Shown here one piece after another: positions 54,626-62,203 of a stretch of DNA of 64,000 bases (its first letter is position 1; the number at the start of each line of letters is the position of its first letter). The position numbers and the translations under genes are program-made. Under the pieces are notes generated by a model. That model saw only the letters and a program-made list of their open reading frames with translations, did not search any database and had not been told where the DNA came from. Origin of the DNA: Shewanella psychropiezotolerans (GTDB lineage Bacteria > Pseudomonadota > Gammaproteobacteria > Enterobacterales > Shewanellaceae); NCBI RefSeq assembly GCF_007197555.1, contig NZ_CP041614.1, forward strand, positions 3,836,001 to 3,900,000. Reading direction: 5' to 3'.

Positions 54626-55369
54626 ATGAGTTTTGATATAGCGAATAAAGTGGCACTGGTTACTGGTGCGAACCGTGGCATAGGCAAATCTATCGTTGAG
54701 TCATTTCTGGCTCACGGCGCGAAGAAAGTCTATCTGGCGGTGCGCGATCTCGATTCGACTAACGAGCTAGTGAAACAGTATGGGGTTAAGGTTTCACCTC
54801 TGCTGATCGATGTGTCTAAACCTGAATCTATCGTGGCTGCTGCGAAACTGGCTACAGATATACAAGTGGTTGTGAATAACGCTGGTGTGTTGAAAATTGC
54901 CGGACCGCTAGATGAACATGCAGAAGCATCATTAACCGAAGAACTCAACATAAACGCTTTCGGCCTGCTGCGCATAGCTCAGGCATTTACCCCGGTACTC
55001 GAGAAGAATGGACCAGGTGCTTTGGTGCAACTCAACTCGGTAGCTTCCATTAAAAACTTTGGCGCGCTCACCACCTATTCAGCCTCGAAAGCGGCTGCAT
55101 ACTCGATTACCCAAGGCTTAAAAGAGAATCTGGCACCGAAAGGAATTACAGTATTGAGTGTCCACCCCGGCCCTATCAATACCGATATGGCGGCGCAAGG
55201 TGGCATGACAGAAATAGCCGAGCCCACCAGTGTGGTGGCCGAAGGAATAGTGACCTCCCTAAAAGCTGGAGACTTTCATCTCTTCCCCGATGCCATGGCC
55301 AGGGACTTTCAAGGCGCCTATCAAAGCTACGCCGACAACATCATAGAGGCTGATTTATCTGAATCCTGA
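54626..55369 (+). CDS. Short-chain dehydrogenase/reductase (SDR)
   Basis: A 247-residue classical SDR from the ATG at 54626 (AAGGAAG ribosome site); upstream in-frame codons run into the operators. Cofactor motif TGANRGIG at about 14-21, NNAG at about 85, catalytic Ser in LNSVASIKNFG and YSASKAA with the Tyr/Lys pair (about 152-156). It likely reduces a carbonyl with NAD(P)H. The TetR divergon suggests a detoxification or stress role, typical of AcrR-like/SDR pairs. Confidence 0.9.
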   Translation: MSFDIANKVALVTGANRGIGKSIVESFLAHGAKKVYLAVRDLDSTNELVKQYGVKVSPLLIDVSKPESIVAAAKLATDIQVVVNNAGVLKIAGPLDEHAEASLTEELNINAFGLLRIAQAFTPVLEKNGPGALVQLNSVASIKNFGALTTYSASKAAAYSITQGLKENLAPKGITVLSVHPGPINTDMAAQGGMTEIAEPTSVVAEGIVTSLKAGDFHLFPDAMARDFQGAYQSYADNIIEADLSES

Positions 55370-55386
55370 TGAGCGATTAAAATAAA

Positions 55387-55425
55387 AAGGGTTATTGATG
55401 AGTCATTCACTCAACAATAACCCTT
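55387..55425. terminator. Terminator between SDR and MarR genes
   Basis: Eleven-base arms AAGGGTTATTG and CAATAACCCTT plus an inner TGAGT/ACTCA stem, A/T flanks; serves both convergent genes. Confidence 0.82.
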
Positions 55426-55458
55426 ATATTTATCTTAGCCCGATATGTGCAGAGATGG

Positions 55459-55881
55459 CTAGTTGACCAACTTCTGTAATAGGCGTATCAGTTCTTTCTG
55501 TTCACTCGCCTTTAGTGGCGCTAATAACTCTTTATTCACCGCGATAGGGATAGGTAATAACTGGCTCTCTAACGCTCGGCCTTTCTCAGTTAAATAAATC
55601 CGAAAACTTCGACGACTATTTGGATCGTTTCTGCGTTCAACCAGAGACAATTTCACCAGTTTATCCAGTGTTCTGGTAGTGGTTGAATTTTCTATCATAG
55701 ATTTTCTGGCGATCTCACTCTGTGTTATCCCCTCCTCCTCGAACAAACACATTAAAACTGGCCAAAGGGCCAGAGTTAATCCCTGCTTTTTTAGCTGCTC
55801 TTCAAACTTTCTTGCAGCCTTATTGGCAATAACATTTGTTAACCATCCAAAGCTGGCTTTACGCTCAAACTTTATACTCAT
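55459..55881 (-). CDS. MarR family transcriptional regulator
   Basis: A 140-residue regulator with a winged helix: ITQSEIARKSMIENSTTTRTLDKL as recognition region and RRNDPNSRRSFRIYLTEKG as wing. It starts 18 bases after the cytochrome b gene, so they are cotranscribed, and it may bind the inverted repeat at 56552-56597 to control both this operon and the divergent cytochrome c' gene. MarR proteins usually sense phenolics or oxidants. Confidence 0.88.
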   Translation of the reverse strand: MSIKFERKASFGWLTNVIANKAARKFEEQLKKQGLTLALWPVLMCLFEEEGITQSEIARKSMIENSTTTRTLDKLVKLSLVERRNDPNSRRSFRIYLTEKGRALESQLLPIPIAVNKELLAPLKASEQKELIRLLQKLVN

Positions 55882-55899
55882 TATTTTCTCACGAACATA

Positions 55900-56520
55900 T
55901 TATGACAGTGCAACTATTGCAATGGTAACTAATACCGAAGCAATTAACACTACACATGCGCGTTTATTTGATTCAAAGCTTAATACGACCTGCTCCGCTC
56001 GGATTTGTACGCCAATCACCATAGCCCAAAGCAGTGGCTTCGAGCGTAATTTGTAAACGAGAATAGCCATCAAATGTAGGCCTATTACCACAAGTAACAA
56101 TACCGCTAAGGATGTATGAAATCCGATTAGACTCTCGACGACTCTATCGGTCAGCCAAATATCAGAAAACGGTATTTTTTCTACCAAACCCGCAATCACT
56201 AAACCGGTTAAGCACTGGAATAATAAAATAGCCAGCATGAGTATTACCATCCATCCACCGGCCGGATTATGGCCAGGTTTTTCTTGATTCTGCTCGCTAA
56301 AATATCTTAATACGGTCTTGGGAGACTGGACAAAATAAGAAAACCGACTGGTGTCACTGCCTATCACTCCCCAGGAAACTCGCCAAATTAGTAGAGTAAC
56401 TAAACCTAACCCTAAGGAAATATGAACTCCAACACCTTGATAACCTGTTACAAACAATCCAATAATCAGGGCAACTTGAAGCCAGTGATATAGACGTGTA
56501 GGTAGATCCCAAACTTTCAT
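55900..56520 (-). CDS. Cytochrome b561 family di-haem membrane protein
   Basis: A 206-residue protein from the ATG at 56520 (AAGGAATG before it). The start KVWDLPTRLYHWLQVALI gives the first haem-ligand His in TM1; four helices follow, with paired histidines in ISLGLGLVTLLIWRV-type TM2 surroundings and in LIGFHTSLAVLL and GLHLMAILVY. This is the b561/hydrogenase-type cytochrome b that takes electrons from quinol to a periplasmic partner. The divergent gene encodes a cytochrome c', which is often its partner in such pairs. Confidence 0.85.
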   Translation of the reverse strand: MKVWDLPTRLYHWLQVALIIGLFVTGYQGVGVHISLGLGLVTLLIWRVSWGVIGSDTSRFSYFVQSPKTVLRYFSEQNQEKPGHNPAGGWMVILMLAILLFQCLTGLVIAGLVEKIPFSDIWLTDRVVESLIGFHTSLAVLLLVVIGLHLMAILVYKLRSKPLLWAMVIGVQIRAEQVVLSFESNKRACVVLIASVLVTIAIVALS

Positions 56521-56551
56521 TTCACATTCCTTAATACAAATCAATGACAAT

Positions 56552-56597
56552 AATTTACACGACAACAGTTGCGCACGCAATGATTGTCGTGTAAATT
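56552..56597. promoter_or_regulatory. Long inverted repeat in the cytochrome b / cytochrome c' divergon
   Basis: Perfect 14-base arms AATTTACACGACAA (56552-56565) and TTGTCGTGTAAATT (56584-56597) around an 18-base spacer that itself holds TTGCG-CA-CGCAA (56569-56580). It is well placed to bind the cotranscribed MarR regulator. Confidence 0.7.
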
Positions 56598-56673
56598 GTT
56601 GTCCATACCACAGGCATGAAAATACTTGTCTGGATTCAATACAGCAGTTTCAACATATAGAGGAGCCATTAAC

Positions 56674-57117
56674 ATGAAATACAGTCTTAGCATCATCATT
56701 ATCTGTGCAACGCTTTCGCCAAATGCTATTGCTGAAGTGGGAAAATTTGAGCATGAAATAGAAGAGCGTAAAACATCATTTACTCAAATAGAGGATCTCA
56801 ATGAGCAAATAAAAATAAATCTTAAGAGTGACGATATTCCCTGGCCGGTACTGCAAGCTAATACCGACACCCTGCTTGCAGCATCCTCCTCATTAAGCAA
56901 CTTATTTCCACAAGGGAGCCATGAAAACAGCAGGGCAAAGCAAAAAATTTGGAACACCCCCGCTAAATTTAAAAATGAATTAGCACTAATGGATAGCCAC
57001 TTTCGCGCACTCAACAATGCGGTTTTACAAAAAGATACTCATGCAGCAAAGCTTGCATTAAAAAAAGCAAACTCTACATGTAGTAACTGCCATAGAAAAT
57101 ATCGTTCTTGGTGGTAA
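56674..57117 (+). CDS. Cytochrome c'
   Basis: A 147-residue exported protein from the ATG at 56674. A signal peptide (ending AIA) is followed by an acidic four-helix-bundle sequence and, in the last fifteen residues, the haem site CSNCHRKYR, the C-terminal CxxCH characteristic of cytochrome c'. The helical GSHENSRAKQKIWNTPAKFK region matches the family. These proteins bind NO and other small gases; with the b561 partner it could act in NO or stress-related electron transfer. GAGGAGCC lies before the ATG. Confidence 0.88.
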   Translation: MKYSLSIIIICATLSPNAIAEVGKFEHEIEERKTSFTQIEDLNEQIKINLKSDDIPWPVLQANTDTLLAASSSLSNLFPQGSHENSRAKQKIWNTPAKFKNELALMDSHFRALNNAVLQKDTHAAKLALKKANSTCSNCHRKYRSWW

Positions 57118-57179
57118 ACACCCAAACCTACCCACACAGCTCAATTAATCTAGTCCAATCAATAAAATAAGGAAATATC

Positions 57180-57527
57180 ATGAAACACTTACTAATCAGT
57201 ATCCTGATGCTCATACTCCCCACCACAGCCATGGCGCAAAATGTCATACTCATCAACCCTTTTGAAGTACCAAAGGGACAAGAAGCCGAAGCAATCGTGT
57301 ACTGGGAAGCTGCAAGAGACTTTCTGCAACAACAACCCGGCTATGTCTCCACCGAGCTACACCAATCTATACAGCCCAATGCAAGGTTTCATTTAATCAA
57401 TATTGCCGAATGGGAAAACATCGAAACCTTCAAGGCAGCAACATCGAAAATGAGAAAAGAGTTAACACAGAAGCGTATCGAAGGGATGAAGTTTTATCCG
57501 GCACTGTATGACATCATACGTAAATAG
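57180..57527 (+). CDS. Exported ABM-domain protein
   Basis: A 115-residue protein with a signal peptide (PTTAMAQ) and an antibiotic-biosynthesis-monooxygenase domain (INPFEVPKGQEAEAIVYWEAARD; later FHLINIAEWENIETFKAAT). It follows the cytochrome c' gene by 62 bases with its own AAGGA and probably shares its transcript. A periplasmic ABM protein next to cytochromes suggests redox or haem-linked chemistry, unproven. Confidence 0.82.
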   Translation: MKHLLISILMLILPTTAMAQNVILINPFEVPKGQEAEAIVYWEAARDFLQQQPGYVSTELHQSIQPNARFHLINIAEWENIETFKAATSKMRKELTQKRIEGMKFYPALYDIIRK

Positions 57528-57567
57528 TTAAAATTACACCTCGAAAAGCTTTAAATACAGACCAAGT

Positions 57568-57605
57568 AAGGCTCCCCTTGACCTTAAGCTGTCAAGGGGA
57601 GCCTT
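57568..57605. terminator. Terminator after the exported ABM gene
   Basis: Perfect 15-base arms (57568-57582 and 57591-57605), 8-base loop, T/C-rich tail; also able to end the minus-strand operon. Confidence 0.88.
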
Positions 57606-57722
57606 CTCTTGTTTAGGATAAAAGTATGAGACTCACTCACATCATGCCATGAAAATAATTATTGGATATCTTACTGACAACTCAATTATCATTTTCATTA
57701 ATCTAGCTCCCTGGTTAACTCC

Positions 57723-58292
57723 TTACTCCGAGTCGGTAACCAAGAGCACACCGCGGGCATAATCCACGACAGAGGCACTGGCCACCACTGCGCCGGCGGT
57801 CACATCCAAATTCATGATCCCTTCATCGGCAATGACCGGAGTGGATGACCAAAGGTAGGAATAACCGCCCTCAGCCTGAGCAATCGCATCAACATTAGGG
57901 AAGATCACACTGTTCATCGCAGGATGCACGCAGCGCTGCTCACGTATAGAAACCAGCTCTTTGATGTTAGGCACACGCCAGTTATCCTGGCCAGCGAAGT
58001 GATATAGCTTATTTGCCTCATTAGTTCTGGCGTTGTCGGCCGCTTGCAGCGCTCCTTGCCAGAAGACAGTCACAGGCATGCCGTCACAATATTTAGTCTC
58101 ATTGTTCCAGGTTTGGCCTACTGAGCAACGCATCCAAATCAGTTTAGTGGCTTGATCTGTCACCGTACCGTCATTGTTATCGATAAATCTTGCGGTCGGT
58201 GTGGTCGCGTCGAAACTCATTTCACAGGCTTGCTCTACTGCCGTCGCTGAAAAGCTCAGGGTTATCGCCGCCGCTAATAGTAATTTTTTCAT
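57723..58292 (-). CDS. Secreted DUF1566 protein
   Basis: A 189-residue exported protein (signal peptide ending SATA) made of one DUF1566 domain: DNNDGTVTDQATKLIWMRC, FAGQDNWRVPNIKELVSI and YLWSSTPV are its hallmarks. The domain occurs in the Legionella collagen-like adhesin Lcl C-terminus and in many surface proteins, often as a ligand- or glycan-binding head. Several cysteines could form disulfides. Last gene of the operon with the TonB receptor, protease and larger DUF1566 lipoprotein. Confidence 0.82.
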   Translation of the reverse strand: MKKLLLAAAITLSFSATAVEQACEMSFDATTPTARFIDNNDGTVTDQATKLIWMRCSVGQTWNNETKYCDGMPVTVFWQGALQAADNARTNEANKLYHFAGQDNWRVPNIKELVSIREQRCVHPAMNSVIFPNVDAIAQAEGGYSYLWSSTPVIADEGIMNLDVTAGAVVASASVVDYARGVLLVTDSE

Positions 58293-58310
58293 TATAGTTC
58301 CCTAATTCTC

Positions 58311-59738
58311 TTATTTAACACCGACAAGACGGACTGGCAAGGCTGATGGATAATCACAATCATCTTGGCTAACACAGTATGAGTAAGACGTTGTAGCTCC
58401 CATATACCAGCGGTTAAAACCTAAGGTCCACATATAGGCGGACTGATCCATCGAGGCATAATTTTCTACCGAAGGCGTACTGCTCCAGTAATCATTATCC
58501 GCCGAATTAGGGAAAAACTTGATATCGACTGCCATCTGCACATCATCGCTACCTGAATCGGTAGACGCGAAGTTGACCAGGCTGTATAGCTGATCGAAGC
58601 TGGGTAGTTGCCAATCTTTAACGCCGCACAAACCTTGTTTATCTTCCAGCTCATTTAGATGAGTCTGGTATTGAGATGTGGTGCAGATACCGCTGGCATC
58701 ATCACAACTCGCCTCATCAATCTCACCTTGGGTGATAACCCGCTCATCCTTGATATAGACCAAGAGACGGTCTTTATCTTGAACACCTGTGCCATCGGCA
58801 GTTTTATTCTCCCAAATAAGCCCTGTATTTAGATCTTTAACACAACTCCACAGCTGAGCATCGGCGGCCAACGCCTCGCCCTTAGCATCGAGTTTCTGAT
58901 AACTGAAACCGGCAGCGCCGTCACTGTTATCATTGTTGGTTTTATCCAGGCCATAGTCGGCATCCTGTCCGGCAAACTGCTCATCTCGGCTATCTGAAGC
59001 GAATGAAGTGCCATCGGCAAACAAGGTGATCCCTGTGTCTGTCATGGGATAAACCGAATTTAGCTGACTGGCGTAACCGATAATATCTTCAGCAAAAACG
59101 AGCATGTCCTCGTCAGTCATGCCAGCCCAAGAGGCCAAATGCTGGCTCATTGCGGCCAGTAAAGCCGGCGATTGAGCCGCCTTAGCGCCTATCGCTTGCC
59201 ACATGATGTCAAATTTAGGGTTAAAATCAGTCAAAGCATCATGATGCTGTAACAGGCTCGCATCAGTGGGCAACTCAAGCGTAAACTGCTTGTTTAGGCT
59301 TGAAGCTATCGAAGCTAATGCCTTCTCTTGTGTCATGCCGTTAAGCATAAGACCTGACACCATGCTGGAAACCGGATTGAGTGTCACCTCACTCTTATCG
59401 GCGATGGCCGCTGATGCAAGGTAGCGCATCATGGGCTTATCACTGCCGGCATCTTGGCTCTGCAATATGTAGTAATTATTGAGTACAGCAACATCTTCGC
59501 TGCTCAGCGTCGCTACGCCGGCCGTCATGTCGGCTTGGGTTTCACCCACATCACAGACGAAATTCTGATTACCATCGGCGCAGATCTGACCATCAATACT
59601 GGCATCGGCAGCAAAGCTTACGCTATAAACCTTAGCTGGTTCGATAGTAGGTGTAGTGGTCGAGTCATCGCTCGAGCCACAGGCGGTTAATCCGGCACAA
59701 ACTAGTGCGAGATAGAGCGGGCTTAGATTTATTTTCAT
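58311..59738 (-). CDS. DUF1566 surface lipoprotein
   Basis: A 475-residue lipoprotein from the ATG at 59738 (lipobox CAGLTACGSS). It has a short N-terminal domain with the repeat-like SIDGQICADGNQNFVCDVGE, a helical middle of about 150 residues, and a C-terminal DUF1566 domain (WSCVKDLNTGLIWENKT; CGVKDWQLPSFDQLYSL; YWSSTPS; LPVRLVG). It begins four bases after the protease stop, so the genes are coupled. It probably displays a binding head at the outer membrane. Its own function is unknown. Confidence 0.8.
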   Translation of the reverse strand: MKINLSPLYLALVCAGLTACGSSDDSTTTPTIEPAKVYSVSFAADASIDGQICADGNQNFVCDVGETQADMTAGVATLSSEDVAVLNNYYILQSQDAGSDKPMMRYLASAAIADKSEVTLNPVSSMVSGLMLNGMTQEKALASIASSLNKQFTLELPTDASLLQHHDALTDFNPKFDIMWQAIGAKAAQSPALLAAMSQHLASWAGMTDEDMLVFAEDIIGYASQLNSVYPMTDTGITLFADGTSFASDSRDEQFAGQDADYGLDKTNNDNSDGAAGFSYQKLDAKGEALAADAQLWSCVKDLNTGLIWENKTADGTGVQDKDRLLVYIKDERVITQGEIDEASCDDASGICTTSQYQTHLNELEDKQGLCGVKDWQLPSFDQLYSLVNFASTDSGSDDVQMAVDIKFFPNSADNDYWSSTPSVENYASMDQSAYMWTLGFNRWYMGATTSYSYCVSQDDCDYPSALPVRLVGVK

Positions 59739-59742
59739 GGTC

Positions 59743-62196
59743 CTACTTCTCCATTTTTCCATATTGTCGTGTAATAAAAGCGAAACAAAGCATCCAAAGT
59801 GTCCAGCCTAGGCTGCCACCTGAATCTTTAGTTTTTTCATCGGGTTTCTTATCTGGTTGTGGATTAACATCTGGCTGACTGCAGGTGTATTCGCTCACCT
59901 GGCTCAAGCCCCACGAAAGCAGCTTGCCCTTGTTACCTGCGTCGTGATCTATGATCTGCAGCTGCCACTCGCCCGTCAGGCTTTCATCTATGACTGCGAA
60001 CCAGTCGATATCGGCCACACTATTTGGCAAGGTGTAATCGAAATTCGTATGCGGGTAATAACCCCGGTCCCAGATATCGACCTGCAGACCCGAAGGGCTG
60101 ATAAGCTTGATGCTGAGCTGGTCAAGTTGAGCATGCTCGATGTGAAGAGACAGTGTAAGGTCTTGATTAACCTTTAAACCTGGCTGACTAAAGTCAAGAT
60201 AGAAGTTGTTTACCCCCATCTCCTTGGTCAAACCGACATCATTGGCTGTGGCATCGAGCAAGTCTCCGCCTGTGCCTGTGGCCGTTTGATGAGCTCCCTC
60301 GCCGATGGTCACACCAAGTGCGAGGCGGGAGTGGTTTATCGCAGCGATATCACTGGTATAATGCACATCGACGGGCAATGTGATCTTCTGACCGCAAGTT
60401 AAGTTGTTGCCAAGCGCTAAGGTAAACTGTCCATCTATCGCCCTGGTATCACCAGCGAGTAATTCAGTCATTGGCGCCATATCACCACTCACCTCTACAC
60501 CCTCGGGTAAGTCAGAGAAACTGAAGCTAATATCTTCAAGTTTTGCCACCGCAAGATTTTGTAGGGAAAGATTTAGCGGTACTGAGCCTGTCTGCTGCTT
60601 CACCACACTGGAGATAACTAACTCGATGGGATCTAAGATCAAACCATGCTTATCAAATTGCTGTTGCAAAATGGCGGCATAATCTTTCGCAGGATGCATA
60701 CGCGCAGCCATGTCAAGTGTCGATAGAGCGAGCTGAGCCATACGAACCCCGGCGCCCATGCCATACATGGCTTCGATAACGATGCGTTCAAAATCATCGA
60801 TAGCCTCATCGCCATGGCTTTCGAACGCCCGGCGCATCCCCTGAAACAGAGGGGTCGACCAGAGCTGATCGCCTAAGGTATCTTTGACCCACTGGTGAGC
60901 CGGATAGTTATAATTAGGATTATATTTAGCCGATTGATCATCTAAAGTTCTGGGTTTACGATTACCGAACCGAGCATCCCAGTTAAACATGACATTAGGC
61001 TCAAAAATTTGGCCTTGAGGATCCCGGAAGCTGTGCACTCCGGCGTAGAAATCGGAGAAGCCTTCGCCTATGGCGCCACTGTCACCGCCCTTATCGCTAT
61101 TATTGATGAAATGCAACAAACCATGGCCGAACTCATGCCAGATCACATCGGCATCTTCACCGTCGGGTACCCCGCCGACACCGAGCAAGATCCTATTCTC
61201 GAGGAAGGAAAATGCCGACTGATCGTTAGTGCCACCACGAGCATCCACCTCGATGGGCGAATAAAATATCTGGCTAGTGCCTTCATAACCAAGGCTCTGC
61301 AGATGACGTTGAGCCTTATCCAGATGATAATAAGCCATGACCTGGACAAACTCATCATCATCACGGCGCCACTCAATGTCGCCTGTCAGCAAGGGAGATG
61401 GATTAACAGGTTCGGCCAGGTCCACCACCTTGACATAGGGACCGCTCAGCATGAAGCCAGCCTCGACAGCCTGAAGATCTTGCAGTTCGACTCGGCTATA
61501 GGCGGCGTCTGGCAAGGTCTCGGTCAAAGCTTGTTGCTCCAGACTCTCATCCATCAGCTTAGTCTTAGGGTCGGGACTGAATACCAGCGCCTTGAGACTC
61601 TTGCCAGTGAGCAAATCACCGGGAGTAAAGTCAGGCAGATAAGCTTCAACCGTGCGCTCCTTGCCCAAAAATTGTTTATGATCTAAGTCGACATAGAAAG
61701 AGAATGTCGCCTCAGGTTTATACTGTTTGACCTTCACCTGCCACACGGGATCAATGCCCGATGCCTCAGTCAACCACCAACCTTTGGCCAAGCCTTGGAT
61801 GTCGAAATTATCCGCTTGGATGCCGATAGCCTGGGCAATGACACTAGACTCGGGTTCAACTTCAGACTCAGGCCAAGTGAGTGATAGCAAGGAAGTAACA
61901 GACGCCTGATAGTAGCGAAACGGCATGCCAGCCCGGTTCACCGCTAAAGCATCCACCACGGAAAATACCGGTAGCCCATCTATCAGAGGATAGAAACTGT
62001 AGTAATGACCAAATACACCGCGGCGCTCATAGGCAAGAAGATGCTCCCTTGAAAACTCATCGCCCAAATAATCATTGGCCTGCTCGGCATTTTCTATCTG
62101 TGTGGGACTCAAGGGATCCAGAAAATGTAACTCACTGGCACCGCAGACACCGCTAACGAGCAGGGCTACAGCCGCTAATTTAAAATGATGTTTCAT
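59743..62196 (-). CDS. Secreted gluzincin metalloprotease with P-domain and GlyGly-CTERM
   Basis: An 817-residue exported protease. After the signal peptide (VSGVCGAS) comes an FTP/PepSY-type propeptide. The zinc site is HEFGHGLLHF with the third ligand in GAIGEGFSDFYAG, as in M4/M36-type enzymes. Near 670-780 is a proprotein-convertase P-like beta domain (SLHIEHAQLDQLSIKLISPSG; GEWQLQIIDHDAGNKG). The C-terminus is a proline/lysine linker then DSGGSLGWTLWMLCFAF and a basic tail, a GlyGly-CTERM for rhombosortase. The start codon sits nine bases after the TonB receptor stop, and its ribosome site AGGTGAAG overlaps that stop. Confidence 0.87.
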   Translation of the reverse strand: MKHHFKLAAVALLVSGVCGASELHFLDPLSPTQIENAEQANDYLGDEFSREHLLAYERRGVFGHYYSFYPLIDGLPVFSVVDALAVNRAGMPFRYYQASVTSLLSLTWPESEVEPESSVIAQAIGIQADNFDIQGLAKGWWLTEASGIDPVWQVKVKQYKPEATFSFYVDLDHKQFLGKERTVEAYLPDFTPGDLLTGKSLKALVFSPDPKTKLMDESLEQQALTETLPDAAYSRVELQDLQAVEAGFMLSGPYVKVVDLAEPVNPSPLLTGDIEWRRDDDEFVQVMAYYHLDKAQRHLQSLGYEGTSQIFYSPIEVDARGGTNDQSAFSFLENRILLGVGGVPDGEDADVIWHEFGHGLLHFINNSDKGGDSGAIGEGFSDFYAGVHSFRDPQGQIFEPNVMFNWDARFGNRKPRTLDDQSAKYNPNYNYPAHQWVKDTLGDQLWSTPLFQGMRRAFESHGDEAIDDFERIVIEAMYGMGAGVRMAQLALSTLDMAARMHPAKDYAAILQQQFDKHGLILDPIELVISSVVKQQTGSVPLNLSLQNLAVAKLEDISFSFSDLPEGVEVSGDMAPMTELLAGDTRAIDGQFTLALGNNLTCGQKITLPVDVHYTSDIAAINHSRLALGVTIGEGAHQTATGTGGDLLDATANDVGLTKEMGVNNFYLDFSQPGLKVNQDLTLSLHIEHAQLDQLSIKLISPSGLQVDIWDRGYYPHTNFDYTLPNSVADIDWFAVIDESLTGEWQLQIIDHDAGNKGKLLSWGLSQVSEYTCSQPDVNPQPDKKPDEKTKDSGGSLGWTLWMLCFAFITRQYGKMEK

Positions 62197-62203
62197 ACTT
62201 CAC

